Shown here: in pieces, positions 4,721 to 5,136 of the stretch
Layout: every line of letters starts with the position of its first letter
How positions within the stretch are numbered: the first letter of the stretch is position 1
Source of the DNA: Paracoccus sp. (in: a-proteobacteria)
GTDB lineage: Bacteria > Pseudomonadota > Alphaproteobacteria > Rhodobacterales > Rhodobacteraceae
Length of the DNA stretch: 5,136 nucleotides
Direction: 5' to 3'
Assembly (NCBI GenBank): GCA_018056045.1
Contig: JAGPGI010000231.1
Coordinates: 1 to 5,136 of the forward strand
The notes under the pieces: model-generated
Database searches by the model: none
Told to the model about the DNA's origin: nothing
Seen by the model: the letters and a program-made list of their open reading frames with translations, nothing else
Made by a program: the position numbers and the translations under genes

Positions 4721-5136
4721 CCCGAGGCCGTCCACAACCGGAACCGCCGCCCGCCGGTGATCTCGCGCGCAAGGCCCATGTCGCGCAGCCGCGCCAAAAG
4801 CCGCTCGGCGGTGTCGCGGCTGATGCCGGTCTGCGCCTCCAGCATGGCGGCGCTCAGCAGGGGATGCGCGGCCAGCTCGGCGATGACGCGGGCGGGGTTG
4901 TCGCCCTTGATCCGCGCGGTCGCCTGCATGGCCCGCGCCCGCCAGCCGCCGATCCGCGCCAGCTCCTGCCGCGCCTCGCCGACGCCCTGGGTCACCGCCG
5001 CCAAATGCCGCCGCATCCGGTCCGGGGCCGTGCCGCCATCGATCCAGACCCCGCGCCCATGCCGGCCCAAGGGCACAAAACGCAGCGCCTCGCAGCCCGA
5101 GGCCATGTCGCGCGCGGTCCATGCGGCGGATTCGCT
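4717..5136 (-). CDS. DUF1612-like/winged-helix protein, C-terminal part (5' end outside window)
   Basis: The frame is open from the right edge, so the start lies outside; 139 C-terminal residues are present. An internal ATG at 5106 is not a likely start, because coding-like sequence (SESAAWTARD) continues upstream of it. The last 50 or so residues form a winged helix-turn-helix: LLSAAMLEAQTGISRDTAER is the helix-turn-helix, followed by LLARLRDMGLAREITGGRR as helix and wing, and the protein ends RLWTASG. This pattern matches my recollection of the DUF1612 plus helix-turn-helix (RHE_PE00001-like) proteins of rhizobia and Rhodobacteraceae, which are about 350-400 residues with an unknown, Fic-N-like N-terminal part. 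The family name is from memory. A role in DNA binding is inferred; target and function are unknown. Its stop codon shares the CTAG at 4717-4720 with the amidase stop. Confidence 0.75.
   Translation of the reverse strand, partial: SESAAWTARDMASGCEALRFVPLGRHGRGVWIDGGTAPDRMRRHLAAVTQGVGEARQELARIGGWRARAMQATARIKGDNPARVIAELAAHPLLSAAMLEAQTGISRDTAERLLARLRDMGLAREITGGRRFRLWTASG

Noticed and set aside
4382..5122. 246-codon leftward open frame overlapping the amidase 3' end and the right-edge gene
   Set aside because: Out-of-frame shadow rich in Arg, Gly and Ala. The competing frames encode recognisable amidase and winged-helix sequence.
1..5136. CRISPR arrays, tRNA or rRNA genes, insertion sequences
   Set aside because: Looked for; no regularly spaced direct repeats, no tRNA cloverleaf or rRNA-like sequence, and no transposase or terminal inverted repeats were seen.

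Overview
This window looks like chromosomal DNA of a high-GC alphaproteobacterium, most likely Rhodobacteraceae and Paracoccus-like. That placement is inferred from base composition, codon use, the protein families present and the intergenic sequence style, not from a database match. It holds four complete protein genes, one gene cut by the right edge, and one very short upstream ORF that looks like an attenuator leader peptide.

Layout, left to right. Positions 1-151 lie downstream of hmgA and contain a strong GC hairpin but no gene I can support. hmgA (homogentisate 1,2-dioxygenase, tyrosine/phenylalanine catabolism) runs leftward from 1507 to 152. A 283-base divergent region follows. It holds a near-consensus hmgA promoter, a perfect 12-bp palindrome over the predicted hmgA transcription start, and a second related site in front of the divergent MarR-family regulator gene (1791-2219, rightward). 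A TyrA-type prephenate/arogenate dehydrogenase gene runs leftward from 2962 to 2132, and its 3' end overlaps the regulator's 3' end by 88 bases. A second divergent region (2963-3259) separates it from an amidase-signature hydrolase gene (3260-4720, rightward). The amidase converges on a leftward gene that enters from the right edge and ends at 4717, encoding a DUF1612-like/winged-helix protein. The two stop codons share one CTAG.

How the genes fit together. Two genes act on opposite sides of tyrosine metabolism: TyrA makes tyrosine, and HmgA opens the homogentisate ring formed when tyrosine is degraded. The MarR protein is the natural candidate repressor of hmgA and of itself. The amidase and the right-edge gene have no evident link to tyrosine.

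The most notable signal is upstream of tyrA. A 16-codon ORF (MTRTAQTFANRYYPLP) has tandem Tyr codons immediately before two perfect hairpins whose arms can also pair with each other in the alternative way. A promoter is placed so that transcription would start at the A of the ORF's ATG. This is the architecture of a ribosome-mediated, tyrosine-sensing transcription attenuator with a leaderless leader peptide, comparable to the trpL attenuator of Sinorhizobium. The weak point is that no clear U-tract follows the putative terminator hairpin.
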